From: Bdellovibrionales bacterium
GTDB taxonomy: Bacteria > Bdellovibrionota > Bdellovibrionia > Bdellovibrionales > Bdellovibrionaceae
DNA length: 64,000 nucleotides
Direction: 5' to 3'
NCBI GenBank assembly: GCA_016713585.1
Contig: JADJOV010000001.1
Span: 310,001-374,000, forward strand
Positions 37,323-47,959 of the stretch are shown one piece after another; positions within the stretch are counted from its first letter, which is position 1, and every line of letters starts with the position of its first letter. The notes below the pieces were generated by a model. It was given only the letters and a program-made list of their open reading frames with translations, was not told the origin of the DNA and made no database searches. Position numbers and translations under genes: made by a program.

Positions 37323-39310
37323 ATGAAATTCTCTACCCAGTTTATCGAACGGGTTTCTGAGGCAAATAGTATCGTCGATATTATTGCTCAGCATACCCAG
37401 CTTAAATCAACAGGATCTGGAATGATGGGGCGTTGTCCATTTCCAGATCATCCGGAAAAGACGCCGTCTTTTTCGGTGTCTGAATCAAAGCAGGTCTATC
37501 ATTGCTTCGGCTGTGGCAAGAGTGGAAATATTTTTACTTTTTACGAGATTATCAAGGTCTAAACTTTCCTGATGCTGTCGAGTATTTAGCAAATCGCGCG
37601 GGGATTTCTTTGCCTTTGCCTGAAAATGCTAATTTGGGAGAAGAAAATCGCTTTCAGGACAAAAAGAAGCAATTACTTAAGGTCAACAAGCAAGCTCAAA
37701 CGTTTTTTATGGAGTCTCTGGAAAAAACGGCAGCCGATCATCCTTTGCGTGCCTATTTAACAAAACGAAATTTGGATTCTCAGATACTTGAAACTTTTAA
37801 TATTGGTTATGCACCTCAAGAGTGGGACGGCTTGATTGAGTATCTCAAGGCCAGAAATATTCCTCTTCCATTGGCAGAAGAGGCTCAACTTCTTAAGGCT
37901 AAGACATCTGGGGGGTATTACGATTTATTTAAGGATCGTCTTATGTTTCCAATTCAAAATGCAGCGGGTGAGGTCGTTGCTTTTGGTGGAAGAATAATTG
38001 ATCAGGGTCAGCCTAAGTATCTAAATTCACCGGAGTCTTTGGTATTTAACAAAGGGAAAATTCTCTATGGATTGCCCCAAACAGCAAAGTTTATTCGCAC
38101 TGAAGACCTCGCCATTGTTGTTGAGGGCTATATGGATTTGGTGTCCCTTTATCAAGCAGGGGTAAAAAACGTAGTGGCCATTATGGGAACTGCTTTCACG
38201 GCAGATCATGCGAAGCAGATCAAGAGACTCACGCAAAATGTACTTGTTTTATTAGATGGTGATCAGGCTGGTCAAATGGCGGCGGAGAGAGCTCTTCCTA
38301 TTTTGTTGGCTGCAAATTTGTACCCGAAGGGTCTAGAGCTACCGGAAGCGCAGGATCCAGATGATTTCGTTAAAACCCAAGGCGTCGTGGCACTCAATAG
38401 ATTAATTAAGTCAGCTCCTGATTTGGTTTCAGTGACTATTCGGGCTTGGCTTCGAGAGTACCGCGGAGAGGCATCGCAGAAGGTAAAATTTTCAGACCAG
38501 CTGAGGGGTTTGCTTTCGCAAATTTCTGATCTCAGGCTTCGTGAGCTTTACGTGGTTGAAGCCTCCCAACATTTGGGCGTTGAACTGAATTGGCTCAAAC
38601 GCGCAGTTATGAATCCCCCGGCCTCTCGAGATTTTGCTGGAGCTGTGACCAGCTCACCATCCATGCAGGTACGCCCTATTTTGCCTCCAGAAGAGTCTGT
38701 TCCTCAGGGCGAAACCATACAAGGGGTCAAAACGGAGGATCCCGTCATATTCTTTATTCGAGGAGCTCCAGTCTTAGAAAAGACGGCCTTGTCATTGTCA
38801 CTCAAAAGTCGTGCCAACTTTGATGGATTTTTTGCTGAAAATGGGTTTGATATATTGACCCATCAGGGGATCAAAGATGTCCTTATTTTTGCAAAGGATG
38901 TTTATGGACAAGATCGTAACCTGTTTGATAGGTTGTTAAGTCAACTCGTAACTAGGGTCGATGAACCACAAGCACTTTTCTATCGGGATGCCTCGACGGC
39001 GTTCAAGGAAAGAAAAGACGCCCAGGTTGCAGAGGCTCAGGCGAAAAAAAGTGGCGACGAAATCACTCAGGCTTATGAGATGTCTCGAGCGGCAGAAGAA
39101 AACGAAGCGCGTGAGTTAAGAATCGTGCGTGATATTGTCAAACGACTCAGGGAGATAGCTTTGAAGGTAGAACTAAAGATGGTGGCGCAACATCTTAAAT
39201 TGAATCCATCTGTTGAAAAGCTTGAACAAATTAAGAGGATTCAAGTTGAAATTAGCGCATTGAATAATACATTAAATAAAAGTGATGAAACTCCTGATAG
39301 GGAAATTTAA
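37323..39310 (+). CDS. dnaG: DNA primase DnaG (frameshift near 37545)
   Basis: Synthesises RNA primers at replication forks. Zinc-binding motif CPFPDH...CFGCG at residues about 37-65 is intact. The frame breaks in a T-run near 37545 (FTF expected before LRDYQGLNFPDAVEYLA). Then the RNA-polymerase-like N-domain, the TOPRIM core (VVEGYMDLVSLYQAG, acidic LLDGDQAG) and a C-terminal helicase-binding region of low similarity. Corrected length is about 662 residues. The gene must be functional in a living cell, so the frameshift is most likely a sequence error. Confidence 0.95.
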
Positions 39311-39321
39311 GATAAGAGGCA

Positions 39322-41157
39322 ATGATGAAATCAAGTTCTTCGAAAACGAGTAAGGGGCCTGTCAAAGTTCTCACTGTGGTGGAACAAGAGGCCCTGGTCA
39401 AAGAAGAGATTCAGAAGTTTCTGAAGCTTTCAAAGGAAAAAGGTTCTTTGTTAATTGAAGAAATTAATGAGCTTTTGGCGCCTGAAATTATGGCCCCTGC
39501 TGTTCTTGACGCTTTTATGCATGCCCTTGAGGCCAATGGTGTTCAAATTACTGACCAATTGGATGTTATTAAAGCCGAAGGTGAAGAAGGAGAAGCAGGC
39601 TTTCTTGCTGATCCAGAAAAAGAAGACGAAGATGTTGATGAAGAAGAACGTTTGGAAAGTGAAGACGTTAAAGGTAATGACCCAGTTCGTCTTTATTTGC
39701 GCAAAATGGGTTCAGTCTCGTTGCTCACTCGCGATGGTGAGGTTGAAATTGCTCGCCGAATTGAGAAAGGTGAGCGTGAAATTGTTCGCGCCATTTTGTT
39801 GTCCCCCCAGGGAACCTGGGAAATCATTAATCTTGGTAAACGACTTGATGAAGGTCGTATCAAAGTAAAAGCGATATTTCGCGGTCTTGAAGATGAAGAT
39901 ACCCAGTATGACGAGAAAGAGTACGTTGATAAAATTCATGAACTGATTGGCAAGGTTACCCAATATCAGAAGGACGCTCAAAATCAGTTTGAAGTTTTGA
40001 AGCAAGAAGAAACTTCAAACGATCGTCGGGCGACGGCAATCAGCGAACTTAAAGTGATGAATGATCAGCTTATGACTAATTTTGAGTCGGTGAATTTCAA
40101 TCGAAAGACCATTAATCGTATTGTGATTAAATATAAAAATTTAGTCTATCGAATGGGAACTTTACGTAGACGAATTAAAGATGGTCTCGATAAGTCTTTT
40201 TCAAAAGATACCGCAAGTATGTGCGAACGCCTTAAGCTTATTGAGTCGAATGAAAAAGAATTAGCAAAAATGACTCGAGACACTGGTCTGACTTTTGGCA
40301 AATTCAAAACATTTACTCAGCAGGCTCAAGAGGCTGAGATCCGACTGAAGCGTTTAGACGCTGAAACGGAGATGAACTATAAGTGGATTCAAGATACTTA
40401 TACGGCGATCTGGAAGGGTGAGAGAGAGGCCGACGCAGCGAAAGCAGAATTGGTCGAGGCTAACTTGCGTTTGGTTGTTTCGATTGCGAAGAAATACACA
40501 AATCGAGGTTTGCAATTTCTTGATCTGATTCAAGAGGGAAATATTGGTTTGATGAAGGCCGTTGATAAATTTGAGTATCGACGTGGATATAAGTTTTCAA
40601 CTTATGCAACATGGTGGATACGTCAGGCGATCACACGGGCTATAGCTGATCAAGCTCGGACAATTCGAATTCCAGTGCATATGATCGAAACTATCAACAA
40701 GTTAGTGCGGACTTCTCGATATCTCATTCAAGAGTTAGGGCGAGAGCCACTTCCTGAAGAAATTGCCGTCAAGATGGATATGCCAGTTGATAAGGTCCGA
40801 AAAGTTCTTAAAATTGCCAAAGAGCCCATAAGTCTCGAAACGCCAGTTGGTGAAGAGGAAGACTCTCATTTGGGTGATTTTATTGAAGACAAAAAGGTTG
40901 TCAATCCTGCAGAGGCGATTGTGAATCTCAATTTGGCTGAGCAAACGAGAAGAGTGCTCTCGACACTGACTCCTCGGGAGGAAAAAGTCTTGCGTATGCG
41001 GTTTGGGATTGGTGAAGAGAGCGATCACACTTTGGAAGAGGTTGGTCAGGATTTCAACGTCACTCGAGAGCGAATCAGACAGATTGAGGCGAAGGCTCTG
41101 CGTAAGTTGAGACATCCGTCTCGATCGAACAAGCTTAAGGCTTTTGTTGACGGATAG
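39322..41157 (+). CDS. rpoD: Primary sigma factor RpoD (sigma-70)
   Basis: 611 residues, complete. Region 1.1 at the N-terminus (TVVEQEALVKEEIQKFLKLS), acidic linker (DEDVDEEERLESED), region 1.2 (DPVRLYLRKMGSVSLLT), region 2 with the -10 recognition helix (YKFSTYATWWIRQAI), region 3 and region 4 with HTH (TLEEVGQDFNVTRERIRQIE). AAGAGG precedes ATG 39322. It closes the macromolecular synthesis operon, 11 bases after dnaG. Confidence 0.98.
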   Translation: MMKSSSSKTSKGPVKVLTVVEQEALVKEEIQKFLKLSKEKGSLLIEEINELLAPEIMAPAVLDAFMHALEANGVQITDQLDVIKAEGEEGEAGFLADPEKEDEDVDEEERLESEDVKGNDPVRLYLRKMGSVSLLTRDGEVEIARRIEKGEREIVRAILLSPQGTWEIINLGKRLDEGRIKVKAIFRGLEDEDTQYDEKEYVDKIHELIGKVTQYQKDAQNQFEVLKQEETSNDRRATAISELKVMNDQLMTNFESVNFNRKTINRIVIKYKNLVYRMGTLRRRIKDGLDKSFSKDTASMCERLKLIESNEKELAKMTRDTGLTFGKFKTFTQQAQEAEIRLKRLDAETEMNYKWIQDTYTAIWKGEREADAAKAELVEANLRLVVSIAKKYTNRGLQFLDLIQEGNIGLMKAVDKFEYRRGYKFSTYATWWIRQAITRAIADQARTIRIPVHMIETINKLVRTSRYLIQELGREPLPEEIAVKMDMPVDKVRKVLKIAKEPISLETPVGEEEDSHLGDFIEDKKVVNPAEAIVNLNLAEQTRRVLSTLTPREEKVLRMRFGIGEESDHTLEEVGQDFNVTRERIRQIEAKALRKLRHPSRSNKLKAFVDG

Positions 41158-41183
41158 TTTAAGTTTATAGGGAGATCATTGGG

Positions 41184-41795
41184 GTGAAATCTATGTTTTG
41201 GGGACTTTTTTTCATAGCGATCGGTGTTTTATTTTTGGTGAATTATGTGTTTGGCATTCATCTGCCAGTTTTCCGCATACTTTTTGCCTTATTTTTGATT
41301 TATCTTGGGGTTTCTTTTCTATTTGGTTCGTTTGGGATGAAGTTTTCGAGCGGATCCCACTCGACCGAGAATAAAGCCATTTTTTCCAAATCCGAATTTG
41401 ATTTCAAAGTGAGCAGTGGGCCAGGTATGGAGAGCCCTGGTGGCGGCGTGAAGGCGGGCGAGAATGTCGCTGAGGAGGTTGGGGAGGATGATCCCCGATA
41501 CTTCCAGACGGTGTTTGGTAACAGTAAGTTAGATCTATCTGGACGACAGGATTTGAAAGGGCAAAAACTCAGGCTCACCACGGTTTTTGGACATACCCGC
41601 ATTCTCGTCAAGAAAGGCACCCCTCTTTGGGTTGACTCGACCACGGTCTTTGGGTCCACTCGTTTGCCAGGCGAAAATTTTAATGCTTTTGGGGAGTTCA
41701 AGTATCGGTCGCCGGGTCTCACCGATAAGTCGGAGGCCCTCAGTCTTCAGACTGAAGTTGTCTTTGGGGAACTTCATGTCAAAGAAGTTGACTAG
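41184..41795 (+). CDS. LiaF-like membrane protein
   Basis: 203 residues. Two membrane helices at the N-terminus (FWGLFFIAIGVLFLVNYVFG and FRILFALFLIYLGVSFLFG), then a beta-helical cytoplasmic domain with repeats ending in V-F-G (TVFGNSKLDL, TVFGHTRILV, TVFGSTRLPG, VVFGELHV), like the C-terminal domain of LiaF/DUF2154 proteins that regulate envelope-stress kinases. GTG start 41184, 26 bases after rpoD. No LiaRS pair is nearby. Confidence 0.75.
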   Translation: MKSMFWGLFFIAIGVLFLVNYVFGIHLPVFRILFALFLIYLGVSFLFGSFGMKFSSGSHSTENKAIFSKSEFDFKVSSGPGMESPGGGVKAGENVAEEVGEDDPRYFQTVFGNSKLDLSGRQDLKGQKLRLTTVFGHTRILVKKGTPLWVDSTTVFGSTRLPGENFNAFGEFKYRSPGLTDKSEALSLQTEVVFGELHVKEVD

Positions 41796-41866
41796 ATATT
41801 ATAAACCCATAGAATCGCCACTAGTTGTCCAGGCAATGTAACTGATATTCGAGAGTATCACTCAGT

Positions 41867-41943
41867 GGGGAGTTAGCTTAGCTGGTTAAAGCAGCCGGCT
41901 CATAACCGGCGGATCGGGGGTTCGAATCCCTCACTCCCTACCA
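41867..41943 (+). tRNA. tRNA with CAU anticodon (Met, or Ile2)
   Basis: Cloverleaf of 77 bases with encoded CCA. Acceptor GGGGAGT pairs with ACTCCCT (G1-U72 and then Watson-Crick), D arm GCTT...AAGC, anticodon stem GCCGG/CCGGC with loop CTCATAA, T arm GGGGG-TTCGAAT-CCCTC. The anticodon CAU cannot by itself separate elongator tRNA-Met from lysidine-modified tRNA-Ile2; the initiator is excluded by the paired first position. Confidence 0.9.
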
Positions 41944-41999
41944 ATTTCACAAAAATCACACTGAAGTATCCGAAATTGCTAGCGAATTTTAAAATAAGA

Positions 42000-43264
42000 C
42001 AGGCCTGACCGGTTTAATTTTAAATAAAAACAAGTAGTTGCCAGACCTTCGATTGGTTGTTTTGATTTTCTGCGAAGAAAAAAGAAAAACCAAAGAAGGC
42101 CGACAACATGAGACAGCATCACAAGGGAAAATCTCTTTTTCAACTCATTGGTAAAAAAGATTCAGCGCATTAGCTGACAAGTGGGGCGTCGATAAGGGGG
42201 TTCGAGAACTTTCAACTTGGGAACTGACCCATGCCCTGCTTTCTTGTTTTGTTCTACAGATAAAGTCTTATCGGGATGTAGAGGCCACCCTGGGGATTCC
42301 AGACTCTACTTTTGGTGACGCCATCAGAGAAAGAAACTCTGGATTTTTTCAAGAACTTTGCGATTCAATTTTGCTCGACATCCGAGCAAAAGCTGAGTCC
42401 AGGAAAATTAAGAAAGCTATTCGACAAATTCTGGCCATTGATTCAACCGAGATCAAGGTTCACGGCAGTCTCTTTTCTGAGCTCGGATGGAAACAAAAGC
42501 ACTGCAAAAATGAACATAAAGCTGCGGCCAAACTTCACGTTATTTGGGATGTTGATGGTGAGTGGATTGACGACTTTGTTATAACCCCAGGCCGCCGGAA
42601 TGATTCTCCCGTAAGTCTTGAGTTGCGCCTGTTGCAGGGAAAAATGTATGTCTTTGATCGTGCCTACAATGACTTCGACTTATGGGAAAAAATTGTCTCT
42701 ATAAAATCAGATTTTGTCACTCGCCTAAAGGATTCTCCAGAGTCCGGTATCTCCAAATAAAAATTCTACATAAAATGAAGAACAAGATGGGGTTCTTTAT
42801 GATGGGCCTTATAAACCCACCAACAAAACAAATTGCAAGAAAAATCTAAAATTACGACATGTGATTTATCGAGATCCAGTGTCCCAGAAAATATTTCATT
42901 TTGTTTGTTCAGATTCTAAAATATCTGGCCAAACAATTGCCGATATTTACAAGCGCCGTTGGGCTGTTGAACTATTGTTCCGTTGGCTGAAGGGCCACCT
43001 TGATATTCGAAGGCTTCCGGTAAAAACAAAAAATGCTGTCAGGGTTTTGCTGGCCGTAGCAGTTCTTTTTCAACTACTGTTGCAGCTGAAAAAACTCACA
43101 GACCAATTTAAAGGAACGCTTTGGGGTCTGCTTAGAACAATTCGCTCAGGTTCAATTCAGAAGAGCCTCATGGATACTGGCCCTCCCGACGGCTGCCGCT
43201 GGAGTTCTGCTTCTGTTGTAGGATCTACGGCTTGAATTAATTCAAATTGAACCGGTCAGGCCTG
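42000..43264 (+). mobile_element. IS4-family insertion sequence with 9-bp target duplication
   Basis: Terminal inverted repeats start CAGGCCTGACCGGTT at 42000 and end AACCGGTCAGGCCTG at 43264 (about 28 positions, three mismatches). The 9 bases AAAATAAGA occur directly before (41991-41999) and directly after (43265-43273). Length 1265 bp. It inserted about 55 bases downstream of the tRNA gene. The transposase inside is broken. Confidence 0.92.
42107..43235 (+). pseudogene. IS4-family DDE transposase, frameshifted
   Basis: Fragments in three frames. IDSTEIKVHGSLF gives the first catalytic Asp, YVFDRAYNDFD the second, and IYKRRWAVELLFRWLK the Y-x2-R-x3-E-x6-K signature with the catalytic Glu. 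The frame breaks near 42150, 42370-42400, 42755-42860; no single frame encodes the whole. The last residues GPPDGCRWSSASVVGSTA lie in the right end. Confidence 0.85.
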
Positions 43265-43300
43265 AAAATAAGAATCTTATATTGAAACAGATTTTGTAGT

Positions 43301-43336
43301 CCATATTGACATATCAAAATAGATATGTCAATATGG
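43301..43336. promoter_or_regulatory. 15-bp perfect inverted repeat, probable operator of the toxin-antitoxin pair
   Basis: CCATATTGACATATC and GATATGTCAATATGG are exact inverted repeats separated by AAAATA. A TTGACA lies in the left arm. The right arm ends four bases before the toxin ATG at 43341, and no Shine-Dalgarno is visible between, so the mRNA may be leaderless. Position and symmetry suggest autoregulation by the HTH antitoxin. Confidence 0.75.
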
Positions 43337-43340
43337 ACAT

Positions 43341-43655
43341 ATGTGGTCGGTTGAATTCGAAAGCTCCGCAGTACAAAAAGAAGTTACTGCACTTATTAAA
43401 TCTAAAAAACTGACTGCAGAAGATCAGGCTATTATTCATGCTTGGATTCAACAAATCTCTGCTCATGGACCTGAATCTATTCGCGGTGATTTTAAATGGG
43501 CTGATCATGCTTTACACGGTGAGTGGGTTGGTTATAGATCTTCAGCCTTTTCCAATCGCGGAAGAATCATTTATCGAATCGTTGATAAGAAGGTTGTTAT
43601 TAAAATCGCTCGAATTACGGATGAGCATAATTATAAGAAAGGTTCTAAGAAATGA
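43341..43655 (+). CDS. RelE/HigB-type toxin
   Basis: 104 residues of the RelE/ParE superfamily, probable mRNA interferase. Helices TALIKSKKLTAEDQAIIHAWI, then the beta core with GEWVGYRSSAFSNRGRIIYRI and a closing VVIKIARITDEHNYKK; basic residues in the R-S...N-R-G-R-I-I-Y-R-I stretch would form the active surface. Its stop overlaps the next gene by four bases. Toxin-first order is typical for HigBA. Confidence 0.85.
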   Translation: MWSVEFESSAVQKEVTALIKSKKLTAEDQAIIHAWIQQISAHGPESIRGDFKWADHALHGEWVGYRSSAFSNRGRIIYRIVDKKVVIKIARITDEHNYKKGSKK

Positions 43656-43978
43656 AAAAGTCATCTTTAAAAAAGCCTATCGATATTTTCAAGGCGGCAA
43701 AAACAACTGGCGATCTCATTAAGGCTTTCCGCACTAATTTTAATATCAAACAAGATGACATGGCTCATGCCTGCAAAATTTCACAGGCGAACTTTTCTGC
43801 GATTGAGAAAAACCGTCGTGAAGTTGGTCCTCGTATCGCCCTAAAGCTTGCGGCTTTTATGGGGCTAAGCCCGGATGTTGTACTTTATCCTAATGGATAT
43901 GAAGCTGAGCCTGAATACAAAGAAGTACGAGAACGATTCGCATCCCTTGCGCCTATAGCAGCTAAAAGTCGTGGTTAG
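43652..43978 (+). CDS. HigA-type antitoxin, XRE-family HTH
   Basis: 108 residues starting in the toxin stop (ATGA). XRE HTH: FNIKQDDMAHACKISQANFSAIEKNRRE, then GPRIALKLAAFMGLSPDVVLYPNG. The C-terminal 30 residues should contact the toxin. It would bind the inverted repeat at 43301. The neighbouring short gene at 43985 is a remnant of another protein. Confidence 0.85.
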   Translation: MKKSSLKKPIDIFKAAKTTGDLIKAFRTNFNIKQDDMAHACKISQANFSAIEKNRREVGPRIALKLAAFMGLSPDVVLYPNGYEAEPEYKEVRERFASLAPIAAKSRG

Positions 43979-43984
43979 AATTTA

Positions 43985-44316
43985 ATGGATAAATTATTAG
44001 TCGATATTCATCAAAGTTTAGGTATTTCTGAAAGTCATATTAACGCGAATAAACTTAAATTTCAGCCGCAGCCAAATCTAGACTCTTTGGAAATTGTTGA
44101 TATTGATTTTGAAGGCAAACCTTTTATTTTGCAGGCTTCTGCTGCAAAAGCGTGGCGAGCGATGAAGCATGCTGCTCAAAAAGATCAAATACAGCTTTAG
44201 CCGTTCTCTGGCTTACAGAAAATGCATCTCGCTTTGAGTTTCAATTGAGTTATCCCAGAAATAACGATCATGGAATTATTTATGAACCTTGGCACTGGTA
44301 CTGTACGGCGCGTTAG
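43985..44316 (+). pseudogene. M15-family (VanY/LdcB-like) carboxypeptidase remnant with internal deletion
   Basis: The N-terminal part FEGKPFILQASAAKAWRAMKHAAQKD matches the start of D-Ala-D-Ala carboxypeptidase-like M15 proteins. In another frame the last part, TENASRFEFQLSYPRNN then GIIYEPWHW, matches the end. The middle, which carries the zinc ligands (S-x-H-x-x-G-x-A-x-D), is absent, so the protein is inactive. It ends TAG 44314-44316. Confidence 0.8.
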
Positions 44317-44603
44317 TTGGATTTTGTAGTTTATCACAAGTTAAATATGTGAAATCATTGCGATAGAATTAGAGAAAAGTCTCCCTACCAATTTTCTTTC
44401 ATAAGTTTTTAAAAAATTAGCTTTGTTTATTTAAGTAAACTCAATAGGTTATGACAGCGCAAAAGGTTCATTCATATCATGGATGTCATGCGTGGTATAG
44501 GCCTTCACTTTACACATCAAACTAGGTCCGGTTTCCAAATTTTTTTAAAGTAGTCCAGTATTAAATAAAATGCCAATCTGTAATACTACATACAGAGGTA
44601 TAG

Positions 44604-45248
44604 TATGAGAAAATTATTTTTCTTTGGTGTCTATTTTTTAACTCAAATGACCAATGCAGCCGATTTCAGTATTAAACCAGGTAAATATAGGGTTGGAGCT
44701 TATGCGAAGTTAACGTAGGCCCTATTAACAGGGACAACTATTACGATGTCGCGGTTACCCAAGGATCAAATAAAGGTAAATTCTTTGTGTCCCGTGACGG
44801 TCGGCTTGTTAGAGGGTTGGGAATCTGCAATCAAGGCTTAGGAGAACCCGTTGACACTTCGTATACGGTGAAAAAGTCTACGCATTTTTCGGTATTTACA
44901 GGGAAATGCGGAGGAAGAAAGGCGGATCCTATGGACTTTGTCGGACAAATAATTTTAAACAAATCTAGTGGTGAATTAGAACATGTGTTTTATGATGAAA
45001 AGATCGCAACGCATATTGCGGAGCAGAGCATTCCTTCACGTCCACAACAAGACCAATTTGACGCAATTAGTTGTTCGAAAGGTGGCGCTATTTCAGAAAA
45101 TCAAAATCTCACCACAAGAGATCAAGTTGAAGCCCATTTTAAGGCTTCAAACGATGCGAGAAAAATGCCAAGTTTAGCAGATATCAAACCTCAAACGGCC
45201 TCGGCAAGTAAAGTGGAACCCAAATCCTCAACCGAAGCAAAAAAATAG
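44604..45248 (+). CDS. Secreted protein of unknown function (frameshift near 44715)
   Basis: AGAGGT precedes ATG 44604. Signal peptide MRKLFFFGVYFLTQMTNA, then DFSIKPGKYRVGA. After a shift near 44715 the protein continues NVGPINRDNYYDVAVTQG to a Pro/Ser/Lys-rich tail ending 45248. Two Cys in the mature part. No family recognised. It lies inside the IS-rich island. Confidence 0.6.
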
Positions 45249-45284
45249 GCTCTGCTATCTGAAGCCCTGCCCAGGGCAAACGCA

Positions 45285-46418
45285 TCAAAATGAGGAATTC
45301 ATTAGGATACTTTCGAGATAATCTGGGTTCCAGCCAGCTTTCTTCATCTTAACCTTCTTACTTTGCTTGCCTGGAGTTTGTTCGAGAAGATTCATGCAGA
45401 TTTTGCGAGCTAAAGAAAGATTCTCAGCGGCCACTTTTTCTCGAACTTTCCAACTATCTTCACGAAACGCGACATCTAAATTCCAATGAAGTTTATTTTC
45501 AATCGACCAGTGACTGCGAACGGTCTCCAATGCCTCTGAACTATTTAGTTGGCAGCTACTAATATAGTAGTCGACTCTCGTTGTCGTTTTATTAGTCTTT
45601 AAAATCGTGCGTCTGCGCTCAACTTTAATTGCGGTTTTGAGACCTGGCCAGTTTTTTAAATAACTATTGTCCTCAGTACTTACGGGAAGAACCTGGCAGC
45701 GCCGCATTTCTTCGCGTCCATGGATGATTTCGTTGGTTTCGGTGCGAGATACTTTCTTAAATGGCGTTTCAAATTTTTTCTCGATAAATTTCAGTGAATG
45801 GCGTTGATTCTTTTTTAGCGGCAACAAGTAATCTCCGCCGCGATCACGGATTTTTTGTGCGATTCGATTAACTCCAAGTCCCGCGTCCATGGTCACAATT
45901 GTTCCTTTAAGCACAAGCTGATCAAGACATTCTTCGGCGGCAAAGATCTCGCCGTGACCGGGGCCAGAAGCTTTTTTCTGACTCAAAGTCAAACCTGTCT
46001 CGTGACAAAAAACATTTAGTAGATAAAGTGGGTAAGTGCCGCTATTAAAGCTTCTTTGAGTCCCGGACACGGCTTTACCGTCAATAGCTATTGTTTTTGT
46101 ACCCTTCATGCCTTTGAGTGACTTTACCCACTCGCGAAAAGCTTGTTCAAAAAATGAAGGCTCAATCAAACTAAAGCAACGTGCTAAAGTATCATGACTA
46201 GGAAGTCCATCGTCAAGAGCAAAAAACTTTGAAAACCAATCTTCTCTTTCTATGGAAAACTCTTCGATCTCTAACCATGTTTCGCATCCACAGAGCACTC
46301 CGCAAACAACAATTCCGATAATTTCGATAAGCTTGTATTTGCAACGATTGAGCACCCGAGGATCTGGAACTTTGGAAAAAGCCAGAACCAATGGCGACTT
46401 GAGAAAATCCTTTTTCAT
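45285..46418 (-). CDS. ISAs1-family transposase, intact
   Basis: 377 residues, the family length. First catalytic Asp in IAIDGKAVSG, second in VTMDAGLGV, Glu in VRSHWSIENKLHW; the DDE_Tnp_ISAs1 layout. Preceded by a helix-rich N-terminus (FSKVPDPRVLNRCKYKLIEI). GGAGG stands before ATG 46418, inside a hairpin. I could not identify terminal repeats with confidence. It is the only transposase in the island that reads without interruption. Confidence 0.92.
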   Translation of the reverse strand: MKKDFLKSPLVLAFSKVPDPRVLNRCKYKLIEIIGIVVCGVLCGCETWLEIEEFSIEREDWFSKFFALDDGLPSHDTLARCFSLIEPSFFEQAFREWVKSLKGMKGTKTIAIDGKAVSGTQRSFNSGTYPLYLLNVFCHETGLTLSQKKASGPGHGEIFAAEECLDQLVLKGTIVTMDAGLGVNRIAQKIRDRGGDYLLPLKKNQRHSLKFIEKKFETPFKKVSRTETNEIIHGREEMRRCQVLPVSTEDNSYLKNWPGLKTAIKVERRRTILKTNKTTTRVDYYISSCQLNSSEALETVRSHWSIENKLHWNLDVAFREDSWKVREKVAAENLSLARKICMNLLEQTPGKQSKKVKMKKAGWNPDYLESILMNSSF

Positions 46419-46421
46419 TCG

Positions 46422-46444
46422 TCCTCCAATAAAAAATATTGGAG
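46422..46444 (-). promoter_or_regulatory. Hairpin overlapping the Shine-Dalgarno of the ISAs1 transposase
   Basis: On the minus strand CTCCAATA - TTTTT - TATTGGAG forms an 8-bp stem; its 3' arm contains the GGAG that precedes the ATG. Folding would hide the ribosome site, a known way for transposases to avoid translation from read-through transcripts. Confidence 0.65.
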
Positions 46445-46493
46445 AAATCCTACAATAAATAATGTAACTGGCCAGCCTTCGGCGGCCAGTTAC

Positions 46494-47959
46494 TCATTTA
46501 ATTTCTAAAAAATGTGGCCTGACACCGGTGAACAGTGCGCGCAAGGCATCCATCGGATGAACTCCTGTTTTCGACTGGTTGATAGATAACTTCTAATCAG
46601 GCAAAAATCTTCAGCCCCTCGGAGTGTTCTAAAGCACCCTGATATTTTCTGCTGAACCTTATTCATTCTCAAATCCCGCTCACCTTGATTGTTTGTGAAT
46701 GGAGTCTGCTCGTCGACCATAAATCTAAGTGTCTCTTCTTCAAAAGCGACCAGACGTTCAATTAGATTTCTGGATTTGCTTTGAGCGTGTTGTTCTTTGT
46801 TTTCTGGACACTCCTTGTCGGCGGCCTTCAAAATGCGCCGATATTGTTTTTGATACTGTTTTATCTTTTTATTTGAAAGCTTTCCGCCAGCTTCATTGAC
46901 CTTAAGATTGATCTCTTCCAAAAGTTTTTTCATTCTCTTGGCCCATTTCTGTGCATCTTGCTCAAAGGCTCGCTCAAGCTCTCGCAGGTGATGTGCGTTG
47001 CACAAAACATGAGTGCAAAGATACAAAAAATATGGCTTCCAGTGATCATGAACAAGTTGTCCTTTAAAGCTCTCTAGAACACCCATACGTTCCATGGCTT
47101 CCCCACCTCGTTTCTGATCAACATGGAAATAAGTCAGTGACTCATTGCAGAGACAATGAATCCAATTCCGGACTCCATTGATGTTGGTTCCTGTTTCATC
47201 TGCATGAAGAACAGAAGAGGCCAGAAGTTGACTGCCAAGCCAGGCTTTAAAATCCCAGTCACGCAGTTTTTGTGCGGCTAAAATGTTAAAATTATTGACC
47301 GAGCCCTTCGTCACAGGGAGGCCATATTGGGTTGCAAACAACTCTTGGACCCGAGCCTGTGGGATCAATTGATATTGGGACAAATAAACAGAGGTTGCTT
47401 TGACGCCAACACCATATTGCGCTGGTTCAGTCACGCCCTCGGGAAACTCAGCAACAAAGGCTTCACCCAGTTCATTGATCAAAATCTCAGCTCGAAACTC
47501 TGTCACCGTAAATGACACGTTGATATCAAAAACCTGCCTTTTATCAAAGCCGGCAGGTTCCCATTGCCCAGGAGGGAGAGTACGTCTATCGATCAGCAGT
47601 TCTTCAATTAAAGATGGATTTTCAACGAGCTCCAGTCGAGAACCTTTATGTCCAATTTGTCCACCGGGCTTGCGCCGCTGACCCTTAACACGTTGACTTT
47701 TTCTACGACGATTTGGGTCTGAAGATGGTGGCTTACTGCTATTGGAGCTATCTAACCCAAGTCGGTTCGATAGAACAACAACCAAATCAAGAACACTATC
47801 CATCGTCTTCTTCAAGGAATTGGAAAGTCCAATCTCATTGGAGATTTCAGCTCTTGCATTGCGAACAGTATCATTAACATTCAGTTTTTTGCCATTCAAT
47901 CGGTTCCGCCTCTGGAACTCACCATAACATGAAATTTTGGAGACGTTTTCGTCGCACAC
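46494..47959 (-). CDS. IS66-family transposase TnpC (frameshift near 46565)
   Basis: About 488 residues after correction. Lys/Arg-rich N-terminus with PSSDPNRRRK and KPGGQIGHKG, zinc-binding-like region, then DDE: HADETG (Asp), VHDHWKPY (Asp) and NNQGERDLR (Glu). A shift near 46565 changes the last 20 residues: the in-phase end is GVHPMDALRALFTG, stopping at TGA 46494, matching the family. Confidence 0.9.
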
